DNA of 64,000 bases from an uncultured Oscillospiraceae bacterium (GTDB lineage: Bacteria; Bacillota; Clostridia; Oscillospirales; Oscillospiraceae): positions 7,933-71,932 of the forward strand of contig CAKTVG010000015.1 in assembly GCA_934622035.1 (NCBI GenBank), given 5' to 3'. Position numbers and translations under genes: made by a program. Shown here piece by piece: positions 31,930 through 40,406 of the stretch (position 1 is the stretch's first letter; each line of letters opens with the position of its first letter). The notes beneath the pieces were generated by a model. That model was not told the origin of the DNA and made no database searches. It worked only from the letters and a program-made list of their open reading frames with translations.

Positions 31930-33793
31930 TATCGCAGTAAAAGATCTGGTCAAATCCTTTGAGGTCGGCAGCATCCTGCTGGACGGACTGAGCTTTGACA
32001 TCCATGAGGGCGAGTGCGTCGGCATTATGGGCCGCAACGGCTGCGGCAAGACGACGCTTTTCCGTCTTCTGACCGGGGAACTGACGCCCGACAGCGGCGA
32101 GATCATGATCGCGTCGAACAAGAAGCTGGGCCTGATTTCCCAGATTCCGCATTATCCGGCCGGATATACGGTAAACGACGTGCTGGCGACGGCCTTTGCG
32201 CCTCTGCACGCGATGAAGCGCCGCATGGAGGCGCTAGAGGCGCAGATGACCGAAAGCACGCCGAAGGCGATTCTGAACGAATATGACAGCCTTTCCGCCG
32301 CGTTCCATGCCGGCGGCGGCTATGAGCAGGAGATGCAGACGGATAAGATCTGCAACGGTCTCGGCATCGGCCAGACGATGCGCACGCAGGAATTCGACCG
32401 CCTCTCCGGCGGTGAAAAGACACGTGTCAATCTTGGCCGCCTGCTGCTGGAAAAGACGGACATTCTGCTCCTGGACGAGCCGACAAACCACCTCGACCTG
32501 CGCAGCGTGGAATGGCTGGAGGCATATATCAAAAAGTTCAAGGGGACGGTTCTGACCATCTCCCACGACCGCTATTTCCTCGACCAGGTTGTTGAGCGCA
32601 TCATTGAGATCAGCGCAGGAAAGGCGGAATTCTACAGCGGAAACTACACATTCTATTTGCAGGAAAAGCAGGAGCGCTTCAACACGCAGCTCAAGCAGTA
32701 CGAGCAGGAGCAGGCCAAGCTCAGGCAGCTCGGCTTTACCCTCGAGCGTATGAAGGGCTGGGGCATCAATAACCGCGTGCTCTACCGGCGCGCCATGTCC
32801 ATCCAGCACCGCATGGAGCGCATTGAGAAAACCGAACGTCCGACGAAGGAGAAGACGCTGCGCGCCCGCTTCGGCGAAAAGGATTTCCACGGCGATGAGG
32901 TGCTGTCCGTCAAGGGCCTTGGCAAGCGCTTCGGCGGCAGGACGCTCTTTTCCGGTGTTGACCTTCAGGTTGTCGGCGGTGAGCGCATTGCGCTGCTGGG
33001 CGACAACGGCACAGGGAAGACGACATTCCTGCGCGTCCTGCTGGGCGAGGAGCCAGGTGAGGGAAAAATCCGTTTCGGCCCCTCTGTGAAATATGGGTAC
33101 CTGCCGCAGGTGATTCATTTCGAGCATCCGGAGCGCACGCTCTACGACACCATGCTCTATGAGAAAAACTGCACGCCGCAGGTCGCGCGGGATCGCCTTG
33201 GCGCCTTCCTGTTCTCCGGCGAGGATGTTTTCAAAACCGTAGGCACGCTTTCCGGCGGGGAGCAGTCGCGCCTGCGCCTGTGCATGCTGATGGACGACAA
33301 AATTAACCTTCTGATTCTGGATGAGCCGACAAACCATCTGGACGTCGCATCCAGAGAATGGATCGAGTGCGCTATCGAGGACTATGAGGGCACGCTGATT
33401 TTCGTTTCTCACGACCGCTACTTTGTGGAGAAATTCGCCACACGCGTCTGGGAGCTGGAAAATGGTACCATCCGAGATTATCCCTGCGGCTATGCAAAAT
33501 ACCGCTCCATTCAGGAGCATGAGGCGATGCAGCGCACGCCGGAAAAGCGCGAAAAGGAGCCGAAGCCCATGCGGCAGCTGCCGGACAAGGAGCTGCAAAA
33601 GCTGGTGCGGCGGCTGGAGCGCGAGATTGCCGCGCAGGAGGAACGCGTGGCGCAGCTGGATCATGCGCTTGAGGCCGCTTCCTCGGACTATCAGGAGCTG
33701 GTGCGCCTGACGGCGGAGAAGGAAGCGGAGGAGAATAAGCTGGACGAGCTTATGACGCAGTGGGAGACTGCCGCGTCTCAGATCGAAGAATAA
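31922..33793 (+). CDS. ABC-F family ATPase
   Basis: Cytosolic ribosome-associated ATPase with two ABC domains and no membrane part; family members relieve stalled ribosomes or protect from antibiotics. The 623 residues contain Walker A GRNGCGKT and GDNGTGKT, two LSGGE signatures, two LDEPTNHLDL/LDEPTNHLDV Walker B strings, and an interdomain linker (about 245-320) rich in charged residues. The C-terminal 80 residues form a predicted coiled coil (LVRRLEREIAAQEERVAQLDH), as in Uup/YdiF-like proteins. It does not obviously belong to a resistance subclass. Confidence 0.9.
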   Translation: MVDIAVKDLVKSFEVGSILLDGLSFDIHEGECVGIMGRNGCGKTTLFRLLTGELTPDSGEIMIASNKKLGLISQIPHYPAGYTVNDVLATAFAPLHAMKRRMEALEAQMTESTPKAILNEYDSLSAAFHAGGGYEQEMQTDKICNGLGIGQTMRTQEFDRLSGGEKTRVNLGRLLLEKTDILLLDEPTNHLDLRSVEWLEAYIKKFKGTVLTISHDRYFLDQVVERIIEISAGKAEFYSGNYTFYLQEKQERFNTQLKQYEQEQAKLRQLGFTLERMKGWGINNRVLYRRAMSIQHRMERIEKTERPTKEKTLRARFGEKDFHGDEVLSVKGLGKRFGGRTLFSGVDLQVVGGERIALLGDNGTGKTTFLRVLLGEEPGEGKIRFGPSVKYGYLPQVIHFEHPERTLYDTMLYEKNCTPQVARDRLGAFLFSGEDVFKTVGTLSGGEQSRLRLCMLMDDKINLLILDEPTNHLDVASREWIECAIEDYEGTLIFVSHDRYFVEKFATRVWELENGTIRDYPCGYAKYRSIQEHEAMQRTPEKREKEPKPMRQLPDKELQKLVRRLEREIAAQEERVAQLDHALEAASSDYQELVRLTAEKEAEENKLDELMTQWETAASQIEE

Positions 33794-33806
33794 AGGAGAA
33801 ATCACC

Positions 33807-34628
33807 ATGAGTGAAAATTGCAGTGGAAATTGCTCAAGCTGCGGCGAAAGCTGCGGCGACCGCAAGCAGGAGAGCCTGCTTGCCGAGCTGAACGAAAGAT
33901 CGAAGGTCAGGAAGGTCATTGCCGTCGTTTCCGGCAAGGGCGGCGTCGGCAAGAGCACCGTGACCGCCATGCTGGCGGCGGAGGTGCAGCGCCGCGGCCT
34001 GCGCGCGGCCATTCTGGACGCGGACATCACCGGTCCGTCTATCCCGAAGGCCTTCGGCGTGGATGAGTGCGCGGGCGCAGAGGAGGCAGGACTGCACCCC
34101 GCTGTGACCAGAACCGGCATTCAGATCATGTCCATCAACCTTCTGCTGGACAACGCGAGCGACCCCGTGCTCTGGCGCGGGCCGATCATTGCGGGCGCGG
34201 TCAAGCAGTTCTGGACGGATGTCATCTGGGAGGACGTGGACTACATGTTTGTTGATATGCCTCCCGGAACGGGCGACGTGCCGCTGACGGTCTTCCAGTC
34301 CCTGCCCATCGACGGCGTGATCATCGTCACCTCGCCGCAGGAGCTGGTTTCCATGATCGTCGGCAAGGCCGTGCGCATGGCAAATATGATGAACGTTCCC
34401 GTGCTGGGTCTGGTGGAGAACTACAGCTATTTCTGCTGCCCGGACTGCGGAACGAAGCACGAAATCTTCGGTGAAAGCCACATTGCCGACACGGCGAAGG
34501 AATATCATCTGCCGGTGCTGGCGCGGCTGCCCATCGATCCTGGCCTTGCCAAGGCCTGCGACGCAGGAGAGGCTGAGAGCCTGCGCTGCGAGGAGCTGGG
34601 GCCCGCCGTGGCGGCGGTTTTGGGCTGA
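33807..34628 (+). CDS. Mrp/NBP35-family P-loop ATPase (Fe-S cluster carrier)
   Basis: A 273-residue carrier thought to deliver Fe-S clusters. It has the deviant Walker A GKGGVGKST (43-51), DADITGPSIPKAFG, PPGTGDVPL and a C-terminal CCPDC motif in YFCCPDCGTKHEIFG. The N terminus carries four extra cysteines (C5, C9, C12, C16), resembling the ferredoxin-like N terminus of NBP35 proteins. It starts 14 bp after the ABC-F gene. Fe-S clients in this window include SdaA and Udg. Confidence 0.92.
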   Translation: MSENCSGNCSSCGESCGDRKQESLLAELNERSKVRKVIAVVSGKGGVGKSTVTAMLAAEVQRRGLRAAILDADITGPSIPKAFGVDECAGAEEAGLHPAVTRTGIQIMSINLLLDNASDPVLWRGPIIAGAVKQFWTDVIWEDVDYMFVDMPPGTGDVPLTVFQSLPIDGVIIVTSPQELVSMIVGKAVRMANMMNVPVLGLVENYSYFCCPDCGTKHEIFGESHIADTAKEYHLPVLARLPIDPGLAKACDAGEAESLRCEELGPAVAAVLG

Positions 34629-34631
34629 GCC

Positions 34632-35333
34632 GTGGCAGCGCAGATGCCGCGCACGGCAATCCTGTTCATCCACGGAATTCTCGGCACGCCGGAGCACTTT
34701 CGCCCCTTTCTGTCCCTGGTTCCGGAGAATTGGACGGTGCGAAACCTGCTCCTCGCCGGCCATGGCGGCGGGGTGCGGGAGTTTTCCCGTGCCTCCATGA
34801 AAGAATGGAAGACACAGGTTTCCGATGCACTCTGTGAGCTGCGGCAGACGCATGAGCGGATTGTCATTGCCGCGCATTCCATGGGAACGCTCTTTGCCAT
34901 ACAGCAGGAGATAAACGCGGATGCGCTCTTTTTGCTGAATGTGCCGCTGCGTCTCCGGCTGAGGAGAAGAATGCTTACCAATCTGTGGCGCGTTTATCGC
35001 GGAAGAATTCCGGAAAACGACGTCTGGGCACAGGCCGCGCGGGACGCCTGCGGCGTTGCGCACGACGCAAATCTCCTTTGCTATCTCGGCTGGGTCCCGC
35101 GGTATCTCGAGCTTTTCCGCGAGATCCGGCGTACCCGAAGACTGCCGGTTTCCGTTCCGGCGCATGTCTGGCTTTCCCGCCTGGACGAGATGGTCAGCGT
35201 GAGGAGCGCTGCGCTGCTGGAGAAAAATCCGGCGGTGCAGGTACATATTCTAGAGCACTCCGGGCACTATTACTATGCGCCGGAGGATCTTGCGCTGCTG
35301 CGTGAGGATTTTTCGTCTTTTCTTGAGGATTAG
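34632..35333 (+). CDS. Alpha/beta hydrolase
   Basis: A 233-residue alpha/beta-fold hydrolase. The oxyanion motif is FIHGILG near residue 12, the nucleophile elbow is AAHSMGTL (Ser, with Ala in place of the usual first Gly), and the catalytic His is in EHSGHYYY near the C terminus. Substrate unknown. GTG 34632 lies three bases after the Mrp stop; ATG 34644 is an alternative and neither has a good ribosome site, so translation is probably coupled. It closes the gene run; a strong terminator follows. Confidence 0.75.
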   Translation: MAAQMPRTAILFIHGILGTPEHFRPFLSLVPENWTVRNLLLAGHGGGVREFSRASMKEWKTQVSDALCELRQTHERIVIAAHSMGTLFAIQQEINADALFLLNVPLRLRLRRRMLTNLWRVYRGRIPENDVWAQAARDACGVAHDANLLCYLGWVPRYLELFREIRRTRRLPVSVPAHVWLSRLDEMVSVRSAALLEKNPAVQVHILEHSGHYYYAPEDLALLREDFSSFLED

Positions 35334-35339
35334 CTATTT

Positions 35340-35370
35340 CAGGCCGCACAGCTGTGCGGCCTGTTTTTTT
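35340..35370 (+). terminator. Terminator at the end of the alaS-to-hydrolase gene run
   Basis: CAGGCCGCACAG / CTGTGCGGCCTG followed by seven T. Confidence 0.9.
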
Positions 35371-35452
35371 GAAATTTTTGCTTTTGTGGGAACATGTCCG
35401 CTGTTTTGCCGTCAAAGGAGCGTTAGCATGAAGCTGAAACGGAGGAATTGTT

Positions 35453-36754
35453 ATGAAAAGCAAAGCGATTACACTGCTTTTGACGCTGCTCCTGCTGGTG
35501 GGTGTACTGGCAGGCTGTACGGCGGCAAAGGCTTCCGTCAACGTTCAGTCGGTTGCGGTGATCACCGGCTACGGCACGGCGGGTGAGTTTAACACCAGCG
35601 CCGGCGTCGTTGTGGCACAGGACGAGATCAAGATCGATCGTAAGGAGGACCGCAAGGTCGCCGAGCTGAAGGTCACCGTCGGCCAGGAGGTCAAGCAGGG
35701 CGACGTCCTGTTTGTCTATGACATGGACGAGATGAAGCTCACCATTGAAAAGGCGGAGCTGGAGCTGGAAAGCCTGAAGAATTCCATTTCCGACTATGAC
35801 TCCCGCATTGCCGAGCTGGAAAAGGAAAAGGCGAGCGCACCCGCGTCCGAGCAGCTTTCCTACACGGTACAGATTCAGTCCCTGCAAGCCGATAAGAAGG
35901 AAGCGCAGTACAATGTGACCGTCAAGGAGAAGGATCTGGAAAACCTCAAGGCGACCTCCGAGAGCGGAGAGGTGCTGTCTCCCATCGACGGCCGCGTGCA
36001 GGCAATCAACGAGAATGGCGGCTATGACAACACGACCGGCGAGGCGCTGCCCTATATCTCCCTGATTCAGAGCGGCGACTACCGCGTCAAGGGAAAGATC
36101 AACGAGCTCAACCGCAACGAATTCTATGAGGGCATGCAGGTCATTCTCCGCTCCCGCGTGGATGCTGCGCAGACCTGGACCGGCACGATCACGCAGATCG
36201 ATCAGAACAATCCCGAGAGCAAAACAAGCGGGTACTATTACGGCGGTAACGACGACACGACGAACTCCAGTACTTATCCCTTCTATGTTGCGCTGGACTC
36301 CACGGACGGTCTGATGCTCGGGCAGCATCTTTTCATCGAGCCGAATGCAGGTCAGGGCGAGACGAAGGATGGCCTCTGGCTGGATGCATCCTATCTGGTT
36401 GGCTCTGCGGAAGAGGGTTTCTCCGTTTGGGCGGCCGACAAGCACGACAAGCTGGAAAAGCGCAGCATTCAGGTCGGTGAATACGACGAAATGCTCAATG
36501 CCTATGAAATTACCGGCGGCCTGGCGCCCGAGGATTACATCGCCTTCCCGGCGGAGGATCTGGAAGAGGGTGCACCTGTTGTGAAGAACGATACCGCCTC
36601 CGACGACAACAACGGCAATATTGACAACGGTATGATTGATAATGGCGGCATGGTTGATGACGGCATGATCGATAACGGCGGTATGATCGACGACGGCATG
36701 ATTGAAGGCGGCGAGGACGGCGGCGTGGTGATTGATCCCGCCTTTGGAGGCTGA
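35453..36754 (+). CDS. Membrane-fusion (HlyD/RND adaptor-like) lipoprotein
   Basis: A 433-residue extracytoplasmic adaptor of an ABC exporter. The signal peptide ends in the lipobox LAGC (C22). A biotinyl-like half (VAELKVTVGQEVKQGDVLF), a coiled-coil hairpin (about 95-165), the second half (SPIDGRVQAINENGG) and beta domains follow. The C terminus is a low-complexity tail of D, G, N and M with three near-copies of an 11-residue unit. First gene of a four-gene operon with an ATPase, a second adaptor and a permease. ATG preceded by GGAGGAATTGTT. Confidence 0.85.
   Translation: MKSKAITLLLTLLLLVGVLAGCTAAKASVNVQSVAVITGYGTAGEFNTSAGVVVAQDEIKIDRKEDRKVAELKVTVGQEVKQGDVLFVYDMDEMKLTIEKAELELESLKNSISDYDSRIAELEKEKASAPASEQLSYTVQIQSLQADKKEAQYNVTVKEKDLENLKATSESGEVLSPIDGRVQAINENGGYDNTTGEALPYISLIQSGDYRVKGKINELNRNEFYEGMQVILRSRVDAAQTWTGTITQIDQNNPESKTSGYYYGGNDDTTNSSTYPFYVALDSTDGLMLGQHLFIEPNAGQGETKDGLWLDASYLVGSAEEGFSVWAADKHDKLEKRSIQVGEYDEMLNAYEITGGLAPEDYIAFPAEDLEEGAPVVKNDTASDDNNGNIDNGMIDNGGMVDDGMIDNGGMIDDGMIEGGEDGGVVIDPAFGG
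36629..36715 (+). repeat. 33-bp coding repeats in the adaptor C terminus
   Basis: Two full units (36629-36661, 36662-36694) and a partial third encode GMIDNGGMxDD. The copies differ at several third positions, so they are not a very recent duplication. Confidence 0.7.
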
Positions 36755-36757
36755 GTC

Positions 36758-37447
36758 ATGCTGGTAGAGATGAAGGATATCTGCAAGGATTATCCACAGG
36801 GCAGGGAAACGGTCCGCGTTCTGAAGAATATCAACTTGCAGGTCAAGGAAGGCGATTACCTGGCCATTATGGGCCCCTCCGGCTCCGGAAAAACGACGCT
36901 GATGAATCTCATCGGCTGCCTGGATGTTCCGACGAGCGGGGAGTACCTGCTGGCAGGAAAGAACCTGCACGGCGCAGGCTCCAACGAGCTGGCGCAGGTG
37001 CGAAATGAATTTTTGGGCTTTGTGTTCCAGAGCTTCTATTTGCTGCCGAAAATGTCAGCGGTGGATAATGTGGCGTTGCCGCTGCTGTACGCTGGGGTGC
37101 CGAAGAAGGAGCGCCGCGAGCGCGCGATCGAGGCGCTGAAGCTGATGGGCCTGGGCGAACGTCTGGATTTCCAGCCGAATCAGCTCTCCGGCGGTCAGTG
37201 CCAGCGCGTGGCCATTGCCCGCGCGATTGTTGGCAAGCCCAAGCTGCTGCTGGCCGACGAGCCGACCGGCGCGCTGGACAGCGCCGCAGGCGAACAGATC
37301 ATGGATATCTTTGATTCCCTGAATCAGGGCGGCGCGACGATCATCATGATCACGCACGAGCGTTCCATTGCGGAGCGTGCGAAGGAAATCCGTTTCATCC
37401 GTGACGGAATTCTCTCCGAGGCGGAGAAGGGCAGGTGTGCGGAATGA
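36758..37447 (+). CDS. ABC exporter ATP-binding protein (MacB/LolD type)
   Basis: A 229-residue ATPase energising the exporter of this operon. Walker A is GPSGSGKTT (about residues 41-49), the Q-loop region FVFQSFYLLPKMSAVDNVALPLLY, the signature LSGGQCQRVAIARA, Walker B LLLADEPTGALD and the H-loop ITHE. It starts four bases after the first adaptor and overlaps the second adaptor by ATGA. Confidence 0.93.
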   Translation: MLVEMKDICKDYPQGRETVRVLKNINLQVKEGDYLAIMGPSGSGKTTLMNLIGCLDVPTSGEYLLAGKNLHGAGSNELAQVRNEFLGFVFQSFYLLPKMSAVDNVALPLLYAGVPKKERRERAIEALKLMGLGERLDFQPNQLSGGQCQRVAIARAIVGKPKLLLADEPTGALDSAAGEQIMDIFDSLNQGGATIIMITHERSIAERAKEIRFIRDGILSEAEKGRCAE

Positions 37448-38991
37448 GCAAGAAAGTAAAAACCGTTCTGATTTCCGTCGTCAGCGTCATTTTGGTCGTT
37501 GCGATCGTGATCGGTGTTCTGTGGTATCTCGGCCGGAATACCGACCCGGTGAAGGTGGTGCCGGTTTCCATGCACAGCTCGTCCTATATGGGAAACGAGA
37601 AGGAAAGCGGCGGCTATGTCACGGCAGAAAAGCTGCAGAAGATTTTTGCCTCATCGACGCAGACCATTACGAAAATCTTTGTCGAGCAGGGGCAGGAGGT
37701 CAAAAAGGGCGACCCGCTGCTCAGCTATGACACGACGCTTTCCGATATTCAGCTGGAGCGCAAGGAGATTGCCGTCCGGCAGGCGGAGCTGAGCCTTCAG
37801 GAGGCGCAGAAGGAGCTGGCGCGCATCAACGCAATGAAGCCCTATGTTCCGCCCGCGCCCACCGAGCCTCCGACGGAACCGCCTACGGAGCCGCTGGAGC
37901 CGATTGAGGAGCTTCCTTACCGCATCGGCGGCGAGGGAACCGAGGAAAAGCCGGTTCGCTATCTCATTGCCGAGGATTTTGTCTTTGACACCGCTTTTCT
38001 GGAAGAGGTGCTTCAGGACAAAAACGAAGTTTGGGTTGCCTTTGAAGTGCGTGAAGAGAACGCCCTGAAGGGCGAGCTGCTCCAGAGCTGGGGACTGCGC
38101 GTCGTGCGCGACGAGGAAACAAAGGCACTGCAATTTGCCTGGTTCACCCCGCCCGAGGTCACGGACGACGAGCCCGTCGACCCGACGCCGGTCGAACCCG
38201 ATATTCCGGACGACAGCTCCGGCTATACCGCTGCGGAAATCGCGCAGCTGCGCGCCGAGCAACAGGTGAAAATCCGTGATCTCGATCTGGAATACCGCCA
38301 GGCAAAGGTGGATTATGAAAAGATGAAGGTCGAGGCGGAGAACGGTATTGTCTATGCCACCGTCGATGGTCAGGTCATTTCCGTGAACGATCCTGAAATC
38401 GCTGCGCAGGACGGCTCCGCGCTGGTTACCGTTTCCGGCGGCGGCTGCTACTACGTCAAGGCGACGCTCAGCGAGTTCGATATCCAAAAGTACGGTCCCG
38501 GCGCCGAGGTGCGCATCCAGAGCTGGGGGATGTATGGCCCGGTTGAGGCAACCGGCACGGTGGAATCCATTTCCGATGCGCCGACCGACAGCAGCGACTA
38601 CTATGGTTCGACCAATCCCAACGCCTCGTTCTATCAGGCACTCATCGCCGTGGACGCAAGCGCGGAGCTCTCTGAGGGCGACTATATCAGCGTCTACTTC
38701 GGCAGCTCTGACAGCAGCGACGGCTCTGCACTGTATCTCGAGAGCATGTATATCCGCACGGAGGGCACGCGCGCCTATGTCTATAAGCGCGGTGCAGACA
38801 ACAAGCTGGAGAAATGCTATCTCCGCACCGGCGAGACGGTTCGGAGCTATGTGAAGATCCTCAACGGTCTGTCCGTTGACGACTACATCGCCTTCCCCTA
38901 TGGCAAGAATGTCAAGGAGGGGGCACAGACTGTAGAGGATACTGACGAGTCCGGCTACTACAACCCCGGAAATCCCGGAATCATGTATTAA
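37444..38991 (+). CDS. Second membrane-fusion protein of the ABC exporter, with an inserted domain
   Basis: A 515-residue adaptor anchored by one N-terminal membrane helix (about 8-27) rather than by a lipid. The first biotinyl-like half is ITKIFVEQGQEVKKGDPLLSYD. After a first coiled-coil stretch comes a Pro/Thr/Glu-rich linker (PPAPTEPPTEPPTEP) and an inserted domain of about 80 residues (about 150-235), then an Asp/Pro linker, the second coil and the second half (ATVDGQVISVNDPEI). ATG 37444 overlaps the ATPase stop. Two different adaptors in one operon is unusual. Confidence 0.83.
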   Translation: MSKKVKTVLISVVSVILVVAIVIGVLWYLGRNTDPVKVVPVSMHSSSYMGNEKESGGYVTAEKLQKIFASSTQTITKIFVEQGQEVKKGDPLLSYDTTLSDIQLERKEIAVRQAELSLQEAQKELARINAMKPYVPPAPTEPPTEPPTEPLEPIEELPYRIGGEGTEEKPVRYLIAEDFVFDTAFLEEVLQDKNEVWVAFEVREENALKGELLQSWGLRVVRDEETKALQFAWFTPPEVTDDEPVDPTPVEPDIPDDSSGYTAAEIAQLRAEQQVKIRDLDLEYRQAKVDYEKMKVEAENGIVYATVDGQVISVNDPEIAAQDGSALVTVSGGGCYYVKATLSEFDIQKYGPGAEVRIQSWGMYGPVEATGTVESISDAPTDSSDYYGSTNPNASFYQALIAVDASAELSEGDYISVYFGSSDSSDGSALYLESMYIRTEGTRAYVYKRGADNKLEKCYLRTGETVRSYVKILNGLSVDDYIAFPYGKNVKEGAQTVEDTDESGYYNPGNPGIMY

Positions 38992-39003
38992 GGAGGAAAC
39001 AGA

Positions 39004-40266
39004 ATGTTTGAGAATGTACATCTTGCATTGCAGGGCGTCCTTGGGCATAAGCTGCGTTCCTTCCTGACGATGCTCGGCATTATCATCGGCATTGCATCGA
39101 TTATCACGATCATCTCCACAATCAAGGGCACAAACGAGCAGATCAAGCAGAATCTGATCGGCGCGGGCAACAACGTCGTCACTGTCCAGCTCTATCAGAA
39201 TGACATGAGCTACGACATGATGTATAATGAGAACCCGCTCGGAATCAAGGTTATCGATGTGGCCCAGCGCGAAGAAATGCGCAAACTTGACGGTGTGGAT
39301 GACGTAACCGCCTTCCGCAAGCGCGGCTACTGTGACGGCGTCGTGTTCTATGAAAACAACTCCTTCAGCGGCGCACTCTACGGCATTGACGACAGCTATT
39401 TTAATGTCAACGGCTATCAGGTCAAGCTCGGCCGCGGCTTTAGCACTAAGGAATATGAGTCCGCGCAGAAGACTGCCATTCTGGACGAAAAGGCCGTGAC
39501 GTCACTCTTTGGCCACAATGACCCCGTCGGTAAGCTGATCGAGATCAACGGCGAGCCGTTTACGGTGGTCGGCGTTGTGGCGCTGAGGTCTGCTTTTGAG
39601 CCGAAGATCAACTCCGAAGAAGACTACTATATGTATGCCAATGAGTCCAACGGCAGGATTTTCATCACCGGCGCGGCATGGCCCATCGCTTATCGCTTCG
39701 ACGAGCCGCAGAGCGTTGCCGTCCACGCAAAGTCCACCGATGACATGACCAAGGCCGGCAAGGCGGTAGCGGACTACCTGACGGAGCATCAGGTTGCGCA
39801 GCTGGCGGCCAAGAACGGCTTCTCCTACCGCAGCGACGATCTTTTGAAGCAGGCGGAGCAGCTGCAGGAAATGAGCAGCTCGACGAATAAGCAGCTCATC
39901 TGGATTGCCAGTATTTCGCTGCTCGTGGGCGGCGTCGGCGTGATGAACATCATGCTCGTCACGGTCACGGAACGCACCACGGAGATCGGTTTGAAAAAGG
40001 CCATCGGTGCAAAGCGCCGCCGCATTCTGGCGCAGTTCCTGACGGAGGCCTGCGTGCTGACCGGCATCGGCGGCATTCTCGGCGTCCTCGGCGGCGTTGG
40101 CATGTCCCAGCTGATTTCCAAATTTATGGATACCCCGACGGCGCTGAGCGTCCCGGCCATTCTCGTGGCAGTGATCTTCTCCATTCTGATCGGTGTGGCC
40201 TTCGGCCTGCTGCCCGCAGTCAAGGCCTCGAAGCTCAATCCGATTGAAGCGCTGCGCAGAGATTGA
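39004..40266 (+). CDS. ABC exporter permease, FtsX/MacB type
   Basis: A 420-residue permease with one N-terminal helix (HKLRSFLTMLGIIIGIASIITI), a large extracytoplasmic domain (about 60-300) and three C-terminal helices including ISLLVGGVGVMNIMLVTVTERTTEIGLKKAIGAKRRRI, the MacB hallmark. It forms the pore of the exporter with the ATPase at 36758. Such systems export antimicrobial peptides, macrolides or lipoproteins; the substrate here is unknown. AAGGAGG precedes the ATG. A terminator follows. Confidence 0.93.
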   Translation: MFENVHLALQGVLGHKLRSFLTMLGIIIGIASIITIISTIKGTNEQIKQNLIGAGNNVVTVQLYQNDMSYDMMYNENPLGIKVIDVAQREEMRKLDGVDDVTAFRKRGYCDGVVFYENNSFSGALYGIDDSYFNVNGYQVKLGRGFSTKEYESAQKTAILDEKAVTSLFGHNDPVGKLIEINGEPFTVVGVVALRSAFEPKINSEEDYYMYANESNGRIFITGAAWPIAYRFDEPQSVAVHAKSTDDMTKAGKAVADYLTEHQVAQLAAKNGFSYRSDDLLKQAEQLQEMSSSTNKQLIWIASISLLVGGVGVMNIMLVTVTERTTEIGLKKAIGAKRRRILAQFLTEACVLTGIGGILGVLGGVGMSQLISKFMDTPTALSVPAILVAVIFSILIGVAFGLLPAVKASKLNPIEALRRD

Positions 40267-40295
40267 TTTTTAAAAAAGCGATCCGGCGAAAAAAA

Positions 40296-40322
40296 GACTA
40301 TCCAACATGGATAGTCTTTTTT
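40296..40322 (+). terminator. Exporter operon terminator
   Basis: GACTATCCA / TGGATAGTC, 3-nt loop, six T after and an A-run before the stem. Confidence 0.85.
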
Positions 40323-40323
40323 C

Positions 40324-40352
40324 TTGACGATTTGCGCGGTTCGTGGTATCCT
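40324..40352 (+). promoter_or_regulatory. Promoter of the AI-2E family gene
   Basis: TTGACG, 17-bp spacer, TATCCT, directly behind the preceding terminator. Confidence 0.65.
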
Positions 40353-40406
40353 ATTAATGAGGCATCGCCGGGCGGCGCTGCCTTGCGGAAGAAGGGAGGC
40401 GTGCCT

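Noticed and set aside
40263..40406. Upstream extension of the AI-2E family gene
   Set aside because: It spans the exporter terminator and a promoter; GGGAGG before ATG 40407 settles the start.
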